Source: Lawsonibacter sp. (GTDB lineage Bacteria > Bacillota > Clostridia > Oscillospirales > Oscillospiraceae). From it: a stretch of 44,795 bases of DNA. Positions 8,306-17,583 of this stretch are shown in pieces. Under the pieces are notes generated by a model, which saw nothing but the letters and a program-made list of their open reading frames with translations, did no database searches and was not told the origin of the DNA. Position numbers and translations under genes: made by a program. The stretch is from positions 1-44,795 of the forward strand of contig JAAVYL010000020.1 in the NCBI GenBank assembly GCA_022791075.1, given 5' to 3'. Position 1 is the first letter of the stretch. Every line of letters begins with the position of its first letter.

Positions 8306-11300
8306 GCTTACTGCTGCCTTAAACCGCCTTCCCGAATTTCAGCAGCTCCTCGCCGCCCTGGAGGGGGGGCGGTCCCCTGTTGCCCTGTCCGGGGCGGCCG
8401 CCATTCACCGCTGTCACATCGCCGCGGGCATCGGCCTGATGAGCCAGCGTCCTGTTGTTGTGGTGTGCGCTGACGAGGGGGAGGGCCAGAAGCTGGCCCG
8501 AGATCTGGAGGCCTTTTCCGGAGCCCCCGTCCCCCTGCTGGGGACCAGAGACTTCACCTTTCACAACGCGGCCTCCATCTCCCGCCAGTGGGAGCACCGG
8601 CGGCTGGCGCTGATGAAAGAACTGGCCGCCGGCATGGTTCCCTTTCTGGTGGTCACGGTGGAGGCGCTGCTCCAGCGCACCATCCCCCCCGCAGTCCTGG
8701 AGGAGGCCTGCCAGGAGCTTCTGGTCGGCAGCGTCTGCGATCTGAATGAGCTGGCGGAGGGGTTGTCCGCCGCCGGCTATGTGCGGTGCGAGCAGGTAGA
8801 GGGAGTGGGTCAGTTTGCTCTGCGGGGCGGCATCCTGGACGTCTTCTCCCCCGGCATGGACGCCCCTGTTCGGGCAGAGTTCTTTGGCGACGAGATTGAC
8901 GCTATGGGGGTCTTTGACCCCGCCACCCAGCGGCGGACCGAGAACATTGAAAGCACCCTCCTCCTCCCCGCCGCAGAGGTTTTGCCCCAGCTCTCCCCCG
9001 GCGGGCTGGCCGGGCTGTCCAAAAAGCTGTCTCAGCTGGCGGCCAAAGCCCTCCAAAACGGGAACAAGGCCCTGGCCGCCACCCTGGAGCAGGACGGGGA
9101 GGCCGTCGCCCAAGGCCGGGCCTTTCCCGCTCTGGACCGATATCTGCCCCTCGTCTACCCGGAGCTGGCCACTGCGGCGGACTATCTCCCCGGAGACGCC
9201 TGCGTCATCCTCGACCAGAGTCCCCGGATTGCCGACCGGGCCAAAAGCTACCAGTGGCAGCTGGAGGAGGACGTCAAGGCCCTGCTGGAGCACGGAGAGC
9301 TGGACGGCTCCTGCGGAGAGCTGGCCCGCACCTTCCCCCAGCTCCTCCAGCGCCTGGAGGACTTCCCTGTGGTCTATCTGGACTCCTTCACCACGGCCAG
9401 CTGCCCCACGCCTCCCAGAGAGCTGCTCTCCCTCACCGCCAAGCAGCTGCCCCCCTTTCTGGCCAGCCTGGAGACGGCGGTGCAGGACCTGGTCCACTAC
9501 CAGAACAGCGGCTTCTCCTCTCTGGTGCTGGTGTCCGGAGAGCAGCGGGCCCTGGACCTGCAGGCCCTTCTGAGGGAGCAGAAAATAAAATCCGCAGTGG
9601 ACTTTCAGCTCAAGGCTCTGCCCCAGCCCGGGGAGGTGGTTATCTCCCTGGGGGGCCTGTCCAGCGGCTTTGAATATCCGGGGATCAGGCTGGCTGTCCT
9701 CACCGAGGGGGAGAAAACCGCCTCCAGAAAGCCCCGCCGGCAGAAGGACGCCACCAACCGGCAGAAGCTGAAATCCTATTCCGACCTCACCCCCGGCGAC
9801 CTGGTGGTCCATGAGCACCACGGCATCGGCCGCTATGTGGGGATGGTGAAGATGCCTGTGGAGGGGGTGGAGCAGGACTACGTGAAGATCGCCTACGCCG
9901 GAACCGATGTGCTCTATGTTCCCGCCACCCAGCTGGACCTGGTGAGCAAATACATCGGCGGAGGCGAAGACGCCAACGAGACCAAAAAACTCAACCGCCT
10001 GGGGGGCCAGGAGTGGGAGAAGGCCAAGAAAAAGGCCAAGCGGGCGGTGCAGGACCTGGCCAAGGGGCTGATCCAGCTCTACGCCCAGCGCCAGCGCCAG
10101 CCAGGCTACGCCTTCTCCCCCGATTCCCCCTGGCAGCGGGAATTTGAGGAGCAGTTTGAATACACCGAGACCGACGACCAGCTGCGGTGCATCGGGGAGA
10201 TCAAGTCTGACATGGAGCGGCCCACCCCTATGGACCGGCTGCTGTGCGGCGACGTGGGCTACGGTAAGACGGAGGTCGCCTTCCGGGCCATGATGAAGTG
10301 CGTGCTGGACGGCAAGCAGACCGCCATCCTGGTGCCCACCACGGTTCTGGCCCGGCAGCATTACCTCACCGCCCTGCGCCGGTTTGCCAAGTATCCGGTG
10401 AATATTGACGTGGTTTCCCGCTTCCGCACCCCTGCGCAGATGAAGGAGACCCTGCGCAAGGTGGAGGCGGGCCAGGTCGATATCCTGATCGGCACCCACC
10501 GCCTCTTTAACAAGGATGTGCGCTTCAAGGACCTGGGGCTGCTGGTGGTGGACGAGGAGCAACGTTTTGGGGTACAGCACAAGGAGCGGCTGAAGGAGAC
10601 CTTCAAGCAGGTGGACGTCCTCACCCTCTCCGCCACCCCCATCCCCCGGACCCTGAACATGGCGCTGTCCGGGATCCGGGATATGTCCACCCTGGAGGAG
10701 CCCCCCGCCGACCGTCAGCCGGTGCAGACCTATGTGCTGGAGCACGACTGGAACCTCCTGGCCGACGCCATGCGCCGGGAGCTGGAGCGGGGCGGCCAGG
10801 TGTTCTATCTCCACAACCGGGTGGAGACCATTGACCGCTGCGCCGCACGAATCCAGATGCTCCTGGGGGAGGACGCGGCCATTGGCGTCGCCCACGGCCG
10901 AATGACTCAGGAGGCCATTGACGATGTGATGGCCCGGATGACGGACGGGGAGCTGAACGTTTTAGTCTGCACCACCATCATTGAGACGGGCATCGACCTG
11001 CCCAACGTGAACACCCTCGTTATGGAGGACGCTGACAGGCTGGGTCTGGCCCAGCTCCACCAGATTCGGGGCCGGGTGGGCCGGTCCAACCGCCGTGCCT
11101 TCGCCTATCTCACCTATCGTCGGGGCAAGGTCCTCTCTGAGGTGGCCTCCAAACGGCTGGAGGCCATCCGGGAATTTGCCGAGTTCGGCTCCGGCTTCAA
11201 GATCGCCATGCGGGATCTGGAGATTCGGGGGGCAGGCAACGTCCTGGGCCCGGAGCAAAGCGGATTTCTGCTGTCTGTGGGCTATGACATGTATCTGAAG

Positions 11301-11798
11301 CTGCTGGAGGAGGCCGTCCTCCTGGAGCAGGGCCAGCCCCTGCCCACCCGCACCGAGTGCGCCGCCAGCCTCAGCGTCTCGGCCGCCATTCCGGACCGGT
11401 ATGTTCCCTCTCCGGAGCAGCGGATGGATCTGTACCGGCGGATCGCCGCCATCCGCACCGAGGAGGAGGCCGATGAGCTGGTCGATGAGCTCATCGACCG
11501 GTACGGCGAGCCTCCCAGGCCGGTGAACAACCTGATCTCTGTGGCACTCCTCCGCTCCGCCGCCGGTCAGTGCCGCATCAGCGACATTGCCCAGAAGGGC
11601 GGCGGACTGATCTTCACCCTGGAGGAGTTCCGTTTGGAGCCCTTCTCCGCCCTGTGCTCCCAGGAGAAGTACGCCAAGCGGCTGCTCCTCATGCCTGGGG
11701 ACACGCCTCGCTTCTCCCTCCGTCTGACAAAAAACGAGGACCCCCTCCGGGCCGCCCGCCAGACTGTGGAGGACTATGGAAAATTGCTGAGCCTATGA
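8298..11798 (+). CDS. mfd: Transcription-repair coupling factor Mfd
   Basis: UvrB-interacting and RecG-like helicase motifs: LLCGDVGYGKTEVAFRAMM, VDEEQRFGVQHKERLK, TLSATPIPRTLNMALSGIRDMS; GTG start at 8298 preceded by gaggtg. Confidence 0.96.
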   Translation: MKLLTAALNRLPEFQQLLAALEGGRSPVALSGAAAIHRCHIAAGIGLMSQRPVVVVCADEGEGQKLARDLEAFSGAPVPLLGTRDFTFHNAASISRQWEHRRLALMKELAAGMVPFLVVTVEALLQRTIPPAVLEEACQELLVGSVCDLNELAEGLSAAGYVRCEQVEGVGQFALRGGILDVFSPGMDAPVRAEFFGDEIDAMGVFDPATQRRTENIESTLLLPAAEVLPQLSPGGLAGLSKKLSQLAAKALQNGNKALAATLEQDGEAVAQGRAFPALDRYLPLVYPELATAADYLPGDACVILDQSPRIADRAKSYQWQLEEDVKALLEHGELDGSCGELARTFPQLLQRLEDFPVVYLDSFTTASCPTPPRELLSLTAKQLPPFLASLETAVQDLVHYQNSGFSSLVLVSGEQRALDLQALLREQKIKSAVDFQLKALPQPGEVVISLGGLSSGFEYPGIRLAVLTEGEKTASRKPRRQKDATNRQKLKSYSDLTPGDLVVHEHHGIGRYVGMVKMPVEGVEQDYVKIAYAGTDVLYVPATQLDLVSKYIGGGEDANETKKLNRLGGQEWEKAKKKAKRAVQDLAKGLIQLYAQRQRQPGYAFSPDSPWQREFEEQFEYTETDDQLRCIGEIKSDMERPTPMDRLLCGDVGYGKTEVAFRAMMKCVLDGKQTAILVPTTVLARQHYLTALRRFAKYPVNIDVVSRFRTPAQMKETLRKVEAGQVDILIGTHRLFNKDVRFKDLGLLVVDEEQRFGVQHKERLKETFKQVDVLTLSATPIPRTLNMALSGIRDMSTLEEPPADRQPVQTYVLEHDWNLLADAMRRELERGGQVFYLHNRVETIDRCAARIQMLLGEDAAIGVAHGRMTQEAIDDVMARMTDGELNVLVCTTIIETGIDLPNVNTLVMEDADRLGLAQLHQIRGRVGRSNRRAFAYLTYRRGKVLSEVASKRLEAIREFAEFGSGFKIAMRDLEIRGAGNVLGPEQSGFLLSVGYDMYLKLLEEAVLLEQGQPLPTRTECAASLSVSAAIPDRYVPSPEQRMDLYRRIAAIRTEEEADELVDELIDRYGEPPRPVNNLISVALLRSAAGQCRISDIAQKGGGLIFTLEEFRLEPFSALCSQEKYAKRLLLMPGDTPRFSLRLTKNEDPLRAARQTVEDYGKLLSL

Positions 11799-12001
11799 CA
11801 AGGCGGCGGCCGCTTGGACGTATTGACATTTTTCAAACAAGCCCTAATCCGGCAGCTCTCCCCCGCCTGCTCAAGCTCCAAAATGACATCGGTGTCGAAG
11901 CAGGTGGTGAGGACGTCTCCGCACAGAATTGCCTTGCCCCACCCCCAAATCTGTGCTATGATAGGTTCCAGCGATTCTCTCGCAGGAAAGGAAACACACA
12001 C

Positions 12002-13222
12002 ATGAAAAATATGAAACGGCCTGCGGCCCTGACGCTGGCCCTTGTAATCACCCTCTCCGCCCTCGCCGGCTGCAGCGGCAAGGTCCCCGGCTCCTCGGCT
12101 GACCCCGGCAGCAGCTCCGGTTCTGCGCCCGGTTCCTCCTCCGAAGGACCCGGCGCAGTCCAGCCCATGGACCTAACCGGGGTGAGTGACCCCTATCTGT
12201 CCACTGCCGGAATGCCGGGCAGCACTGTTGTCGCCACTGTCGGCGGGGCGGACATCACCGCCGCCGAGGTGCTCTACTGGCTGAACTCCAACGCAGTTGC
12301 TTATCTGGATCAGTTCCAGGGCTACCTCACCGAGATCCCCTGGGACACCCAGCTGGAGGAGGGCACCCTGGGCAGTCAGCTGCGGGACGGGGCGCTGGAG
12401 GCCGCCGCCTTTTACCGCATGATCAACCTCACCGCCGGGAAGGAGGGGCTCTCCCCCTCCACGGACATCGATGCCAGCCTGGAGCAGGAGTTTGCCGACC
12501 TGACTGAGCAGCTGGGCAGCGAAGAGGCTGTAACCTATGTATTCTGGTCCAACCTGCTCACCCGTGATCAGCTGTCCTATCTGAACAGGAGCTCTGACCT
12601 GTACCTTCAGCTTCAGGAGCTGTATTACGGGGAGAACAGCGGCCATTACCCCACTGACGCTGAGGTTATGGCCTGGCTGGATGAAAACGGCTATTTTCGG
12701 GTAAAGCATATCCTGCTCATGACCGTTGATCAGAACACCCGGACCCCTCTGGACGACGAAACCATTGCCGAAAAGAAAGCCTCCGCCGCCGACCTGCTCT
12801 CCCAACTCCAGGCGGCAGAGGACCCCATTGCCCTTTTTGACCAGCTGATGCAGGAGCACAGCGAGGACGGCGGTCTGATTGCCAATCCAAACGGCTATAT
12901 TTTTAACGAAACTGACTCTCTGGTGGGGGGCTTCCGTGAGGCCGCCCTGGCTCTGGATGTGGGCGAAATCTCCGACGTGGTGGAGACCGATTACGGCTTC
13001 CACATCATGCTCCGCCTGCCCATCGACCCCAAGGACTATCGGGTCAAGGTAGTTCAATCCCGGATGCAGGAACGGGCCGACCAGTGGAAAACGGAATACC
13101 CTGTAGAGAAGACAGCCGCCTTTGAGCAGATCGACCCCGCTTCCTTCTGGGAGCAGAGAACTGCTCTCAAAGCAGCGGTTGACGCTGTTATAAAGAGCAG
13201 CTCCAGCAGCAGCCAGGGCTGA
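12002..13222 (+). CDS. Parvulin-type peptidyl-prolyl isomerase lipoprotein (PrsA/SurA-like)
   Basis: Lipobox LSALAGCSG; VKHILLMTVDQ...LFDQLMQEHSED...GYIFNETDSLVGGFREAALALDVGEISDVVETDYGFHIMLRL. Confidence 0.9.
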   Translation: MKNMKRPAALTLALVITLSALAGCSGKVPGSSADPGSSSGSAPGSSSEGPGAVQPMDLTGVSDPYLSTAGMPGSTVVATVGGADITAAEVLYWLNSNAVAYLDQFQGYLTEIPWDTQLEEGTLGSQLRDGALEAAAFYRMINLTAGKEGLSPSTDIDASLEQEFADLTEQLGSEEAVTYVFWSNLLTRDQLSYLNRSSDLYLQLQELYYGENSGHYPTDAEVMAWLDENGYFRVKHILLMTVDQNTRTPLDDETIAEKKASAADLLSQLQAAEDPIALFDQLMQEHSEDGGLIANPNGYIFNETDSLVGGFREAALALDVGEISDVVETDYGFHIMLRLPIDPKDYRVKVVQSRMQERADQWKTEYPVEKTAAFEQIDPASFWEQRTALKAAVDAVIKSSSSSSQG

Positions 13223-13231
13223 CCAAACCGA

Positions 13232-13262
13232 GGGACGCCCCAAAAGGGTGTCCCGTTCTGTT
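13232..13262 (+). terminator. Putative terminator after the parvulin gene
   Basis: gggacgccccaaaagggtgtccc hairpin; poor U-tract. Confidence 0.5.
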
Positions 13263-13291
13263 CCGGGCCCTGCCAGTCCGTTTTTCAGATG

Positions 13292-13383
13292 GATGTAACA
13301 GATATGTTACGGATTTTCCCCTGACGTAAAGACATGTTTCCGTAAATTTCAATAAAAAGCAGGGCGATGTAAACATATGTTGG
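13292..13383. promoter_or_regulatory. Three similar operator-like repeats upstream of the XRE regulator
   Basis: gatgtaacagatatgttac (13292-13310), gacgtaaagacatgtttc (13323-13340), gatgtaaacatatgttgg (13366-13383). Confidence 0.55.
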
Positions 13384-13410
13384 TGGCCTTTTGACCAAAG
13401 GGAGGCTAAT

Positions 13411-14535
13411 ATGAAATTAGGACAACAGCTGCGGGATATGCGGCTCAAGCGGGGCCTGTCCCAGGAGTCCCTGGCTGAGGCAATGCAGGTCTCCCGCCAG
13501 ACTATCTCCAAGTGGGAGATGGGGACGGTTCGTCCCTCTGCCAACAACCTGGCCCGCCTGGGTCAGGTGTTCGGCGTGTCTGTCGATAGTCTGTTGAACG
13601 AATGCCCGAAGCAGGAGGTCCAGTCTCCTCCTTCCCCCCACTGGGAGCCTCCAGCAGACTGTGAGACCATCCCGGAGCCAGCTTTTGAACCACCAGTGGA
13701 GCAAAGGGAGCTTCCCACGGTGCAGAGCAGAACGGATCGCCGCCGCACCCTCCGGCTAACTGCTCTGGCCCTGGTTATTCTGGCTGCTGAGGTGTTCATC
13801 GCCCTGCTGTCTGCCTCGGAGCGGGACAGCAGCTCCAGCTCTGTGGGGGAAGCGGCCGCCCAGGCCACCCCCATTTCACTGGTCCTGTCTTCGGTGAAGC
13901 GGGGACCTGTCCCCTCCCCGGCAGACAGCTTTTTCTCCTTTTTCTCCCAAATGCCTCGGGAGCAACTGGCTAATCTGAGGCCTGAGCTGGCCTATCCCGC
14001 TCTGAAGGAAGAAATTCTGGCCGCCCGGCGGGACATTGTCTTTGGCAGGCAGGCCTGGACCGTAGGCGGGGCCCTGTCCACCTTTGACCAGGACTCCGGC
14101 GCTGTGGAACCCCTCCCCGAGTTTTCCGACCTCTTCCCCGGCTGGGAGGTACCCGAGATCAAAACGGTCCCCACAGACGCCGGCCCCCCCGAGCAGGCCA
14201 GAACTCAGGTCATTGAACGGAACATCAACAGTGCCCTCTCCCTCACACTTGACCTTTCCGCCGGAAAACAGCTCTCCGTCTTTCAAGGCAATGACCGCGA
14301 CGTCCGACTGTTCGCCCAGACCGATCCCCGGGACGACGCCCGGTATAATCTGGGGGTCTTTGACTCGGTTACTGGGGCTGGACTGGGGTGGGCACCCAAT
14401 CTGAGCCGCCGCTCCCGGGGTGCAGTGCTCCATTCCCAGGCCGCTGTTGTCTATAATGTGCGGTGCAGCGTATTCAATCCAGAGGACGAGGGCTTCTATC
14501 ACTTCCGCATTGACAGCAGCACCGCCCCGCCCTGA
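13411..14535 (+). CDS. XRE-family HTH regulator with central TM segment and C-terminal extracytoplasmic domain
   Basis: MKLGQQLRDMRLKRGLSQESLAEAMQVSRQTISKWEMGTVRPSANNLARLGQVFGVSVDSLL HTH; TM LRLTALALVILAAEVFIALLSA; C-terminal domain shared with the next gene. Confidence 0.9.
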   Translation: MKLGQQLRDMRLKRGLSQESLAEAMQVSRQTISKWEMGTVRPSANNLARLGQVFGVSVDSLLNECPKQEVQSPPSPHWEPPADCETIPEPAFEPPVEQRELPTVQSRTDRRRTLRLTALALVILAAEVFIALLSASERDSSSSSVGEAAAQATPISLVLSSVKRGPVPSPADSFFSFFSQMPREQLANLRPELAYPALKEEILAARRDIVFGRQAWTVGGALSTFDQDSGAVEPLPEFSDLFPGWEVPEIKTVPTDAGPPEQARTQVIERNINSALSLTLDLSAGKQLSVFQGNDRDVRLFAQTDPRDDARYNLGVFDSVTGAGLGWAPNLSRRSRGAVLHSQAAVVYNVRCSVFNPEDEGFYHFRIDSSTAPP

Positions 14536-14569
14536 ACGAAACCGATTTCAACTGAAAGGAAGAAGAACC

Positions 14570-16060
14570 ATGAAAAAACTGCTATCCGCCGCCCTGGCCC
14601 TGACAATGATGTTCACCCTGGCGGCCCTCCCCGCCGCCGCCGCTCCAGGTGAGAAGCTGGAGGATCTGGCCTACCAGAACCTGGAGTCCGCTTCTCCGGA
14701 GCAGAAAGCGGCCATCCTGGCCGCCCGGGAGAAGATTATCTACGGCGGACAGTCCTGGACGGTTGACGGATCACTCTCCCTCATCGACCTGGAAACCGGC
14801 GCTGTCACCCCTCTCCCCGAGTTCTCCGATCTCTTCCCCGGCTGGGACCTCCCTGCAGTCCAGGTCGATCCGCCCGCGGACGCAGACCTGATTCAGGAGA
14901 GCGACAAAGGGGTTAACGCCAACCTCCACAACAGTGCGGAGATCGGATTTGGCCCGGCTGCCCAGTTTGCCGCTTTCTGGGGGTCAGGGAAGGCGGTCAC
15001 CGTCACCCCCAAAACCGGCCCCCGAGCCGGCCGGTGCAATCTGGGCGTCTGCAGCGGAACTCGGCAGACCTCCCTGGGCTGGGCCTTTGGTCTGGATCCC
15101 CGGCAGCAGGCCCTCCAGGTCAGCACGGAGCAGGGCTCCTTCTACAGCCTGCGGGGCAACGTGTTCACGCAGGAGAGCCAGGGTTTTTACCACGTCAGCG
15201 TGGCGGGGGCGGGCAGCGTCCCCGGCCAAACGGAGGACAAGCCCTCAAGCGGCTATCTGGATCAGCGCACTGTGCACTTCCCGGCGGGACATACCTGGAA
15301 GGACGGCAGCCGGGCCTCTGTGCTTCCCATGCTGGATCAGGACCTATACATCCATGTGTCTCCGAGCCCGGAGAGCGTTCCCTATCATATGTCCATTTCC
15401 ACTGCAAGCACACTCTTGGCCTGGTATCCCAACCTGATTCCCGGTCAAACCGGCGCGGTATTTCACGGTTCCAAACGTCTGGTAGAGGACCTGTGTGTCA
15501 GCGCGGCCCAGGCGGCGGATATGGAGCTGATCATCTCCAGTCAGCCCACCCCCGGCATCACCTATATCCAGGCCAATCCCTTTGCGGATATCCCCCAGGA
15601 CGCAGACTACCTGGACGCCGTCCTTCACGCATATGCAGAGGGCCTGCTCTTCGGCACCGATACCAACACCTTCTCCCCTGACCTGCACTTCACCCGGGCA
15701 ATGATGTGGGCAGTGATGGCCCGGCTGGATGGCGCACAGCTCCAGTCCGGCTCCCCCTGGTATGCCCCGGCCCGGGAGTGGGCTATGGCCGGCGGCGTCT
15801 CTGACGGCACCGCCCCCGACCGGCCGGTCTCCCTCCAGGAGGCCGTGGCTATGCTGCACCGCTACCTGGGCAGCCCCGCCCCCAACCGGCCTGTGGACGT
15901 CAACGAGTACGGCCCGGTCTCCGACTGGGCCCTGGATGCCATGCGCTGGGCGCTGTCCACCAATTTTCTCTATAACGTCATCGACCACACCGCCCCCACC
16001 GCCAGCCTCACCCGTGCAGACCTGGCAGTCCTGCTCTCCCGGTTTGCCATGGTGCCCTGA
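14570..16060 (+). CDS. Secreted surface protein with C-terminal SLH-type repeats
   Basis: Signal peptide MKKLLSAALALTMMFTLAALPAAAA; NPFADIPQDADYLDAVLHAYAEGLLFGTDTNTFSPDLHFTRAMMWAVMARL and two further SLH-like repeats. Confidence 0.88.
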   Translation: MKKLLSAALALTMMFTLAALPAAAAPGEKLEDLAYQNLESASPEQKAAILAAREKIIYGGQSWTVDGSLSLIDLETGAVTPLPEFSDLFPGWDLPAVQVDPPADADLIQESDKGVNANLHNSAEIGFGPAAQFAAFWGSGKAVTVTPKTGPRAGRCNLGVCSGTRQTSLGWAFGLDPRQQALQVSTEQGSFYSLRGNVFTQESQGFYHVSVAGAGSVPGQTEDKPSSGYLDQRTVHFPAGHTWKDGSRASVLPMLDQDLYIHVSPSPESVPYHMSISTASTLLAWYPNLIPGQTGAVFHGSKRLVEDLCVSAAQAADMELIISSQPTPGITYIQANPFADIPQDADYLDAVLHAYAEGLLFGTDTNTFSPDLHFTRAMMWAVMARLDGAQLQSGSPWYAPAREWAMAGGVSDGTAPDRPVSLQEAVAMLHRYLGSPAPNRPVDVNEYGPVSDWALDAMRWALSTNFLYNVIDHTAPTASLTRADLAVLLSRFAMVP

Positions 16061-16195
16061 GGGGCTTTGCAGATTCATTTCAGGAGCGCCCCTGAAAGCC
16101 GTGTATTCCGCCCTTGTCAGCACCTGACGCAGGGCACTGCCAGCCAATTTCCCGTCCTTTTTAGCACAGGTCCAACAGCACCAGAAGGTGTCACA

Positions 16196-16501
16196 GTGAA
16201 TATTGTACTCGCATTTGCTGCCACAATCATCATGGGCCGCGTCGGCAGCTGGTTCAGCGGCCCGGATTTTCCGGAGCTGGGCCCTGTTCTGTCCATCGCC
16301 ACGATGGGCGGTTTCATCCTCTACGAGCTGCGGAAGCTGCTGGAGCAGCTGCGGGGGTCGCAGGAGGTCCAGCGCTGTCAAGCAGAGCAAAAATGCTCCC
16401 TGCTGGCCGCGTTCATCATGAGCGACCTGCAAAGCATGTTTGACCGCCTGAAGGGCTCCCACGGCAGGGACACTACCCAGGGGCCACGGCGGGATTCATA
16501 A
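16196..16501 (+). CDS. Small putative membrane protein
   Basis: GTG start after agaagg; one or two hydrophobic segments (IVLAFAATIIMGRVGSWF, LGPVLSIATMGGFILYEL). Confidence 0.55.
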   Translation: MNIVLAFAATIIMGRVGSWFSGPDFPELGPVLSIATMGGFILYELRKLLEQLRGSQEVQRCQAEQKCSLLAAFIMSDLQSMFDRLKGSHGRDTTQGPRRDS

Positions 16502-16527
16502 TAAATTCAGCGTTTGACAAGCGGAAA

Positions 16528-16562
16528 GAGCGCCCCGTCAGGGGCGCTCCTGTTATTTTTTC
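16528..16562 (+). terminator. Rho-independent terminator
   Basis: gagcgccccgtcaggggcgctc then ctgttatttttt. Confidence 0.85.
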
Positions 16563-16587
16563 TCGCTAAAATACGTTTTGGATTGAA

Positions 16588-17583
16588 TTACCGCTCCTCA
16601 CGGAAGTAATTCAACCCCAGGGCGGCGGGCTGACCAGAGCCCTCCCGCTTGCGGACGGAGGAGGCGATGAGGACAATGGCGGTAATGAGGAAGGGCAACG
16701 CCTTGAACAGGTGGGGAGGCACAGCGTTGAGCCAGCCCAGGGCCCCAGGGAAGGCGCCGGCCAGCGCGCCGGAGTAGATCTGCAGGGTGTTGAAGAAGCC
16801 GAAGACCAGGGTACCCAGGACGGCCAGCAACGGGTTCCAGTTGGCGAAGATGACTAGGGCAATGGCAATCCAGCCATAGCCGTTGATCCAGCAGTTGGAG
16901 CCCTCAAAGGAGCCGCTCATATTCAGCGCCATATAGAATCCGCCCAGCCCCATAATCCCCGACCCGGTAATGATATGGAGGTATTTATACAGCAGGATAT
17001 TCACCCCCACGGAGTCAGCCGCGCCGGGATTCTCTCCCACAGCCCGCAGGCGCAGGCCGGTTTTGGTGTAGCTCAGATACCACCAAACCAGGGCGGCGAC
17101 AGCGATCCCCAAATAGACCAGGCCATTCTGAGAGAAAAATACCTTGCCTAAAACGGGAATCCTGGACAGCAGAGGTATTTCCAGCGCCGCAAAGCCCTGT
17201 ACCAGTGCAGGGGCGCTGGTCATGGCAGGCCAGTCCGCCCCCATGCCCTTTCCAGTGAAGAAGTACAGCCCCAGGCCAAAGGTGGTAATGGTCAGACCAG
17301 TGACGTTCTGGTTGGCCTGAAAGGTGACTGTAAGCACCGAAAATAGCAGTCCGCACAGTCCTGCCGTCAGGAAGGCGACCAGCAGTCCCAGAAGCAGGCT
17401 GTTGGTCATGCACCCGGCCAGGTAGCCGAACATGGCGCCCACTGCCATAGTGCCCTCCACTCCCAGGTCCAGACTGCCGGATTTCTCCACCACAATTTCT
17501 CCCACTGTACCATAGAGCAGAGGGATATTTACCAGAACAATGTTGAACAAAAACAGGGTCAGCACGCTGATGGGGTCGTTCAT
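16588..17583 (-). CDS. ABC transporter permease (nucleoside/BMP type, YufQ-like)
   Basis: GTVGEIVVEKSGSLDLGVEGTMAVGAMFGYLAG; downstream of permease and ATPase genes. Confidence 0.93.
   Translation of the reverse strand: MNDPISVLTLFLFNIVLVNIPLLYGTVGEIVVEKSGSLDLGVEGTMAVGAMFGYLAGCMTNSLLLGLLVAFLTAGLCGLLFSVLTVTFQANQNVTGLTITTFGLGLYFFTGKGMGADWPAMTSAPALVQGFAALEIPLLSRIPVLGKVFFSQNGLVYLGIAVAALVWWYLSYTKTGLRLRAVGENPGAADSVGVNILLYKYLHIITGSGIMGLGGFYMALNMSGSFEGSNCWINGYGWIAIALVIFANWNPLLAVLGTLVFGFFNTLQIYSGALAGAFPGALGWLNAVPPHLFKALPFLITAIVLIASSVRKREGSGQPAALGLNYFREER

Noticed and set aside
8319-10895. 858-aa ORF on the minus strand antisense to mfd
   Set aside because: Mirror ORF from GC-rich codon bias; the + strand has clear Mfd motifs; the antisense product is low-complexity G/L/Q/H-rich
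11774-12001. Minus-strand 75-aa ORF (IWGWGKAILCGDVLTTCFDTDVILELEQAGESCRIRACLKN) between mfd and the parvulin gene
   Set aside because: Sequence looks somewhat protein-like and may be a gene remnant, but no clear start, RBS or family could be supported
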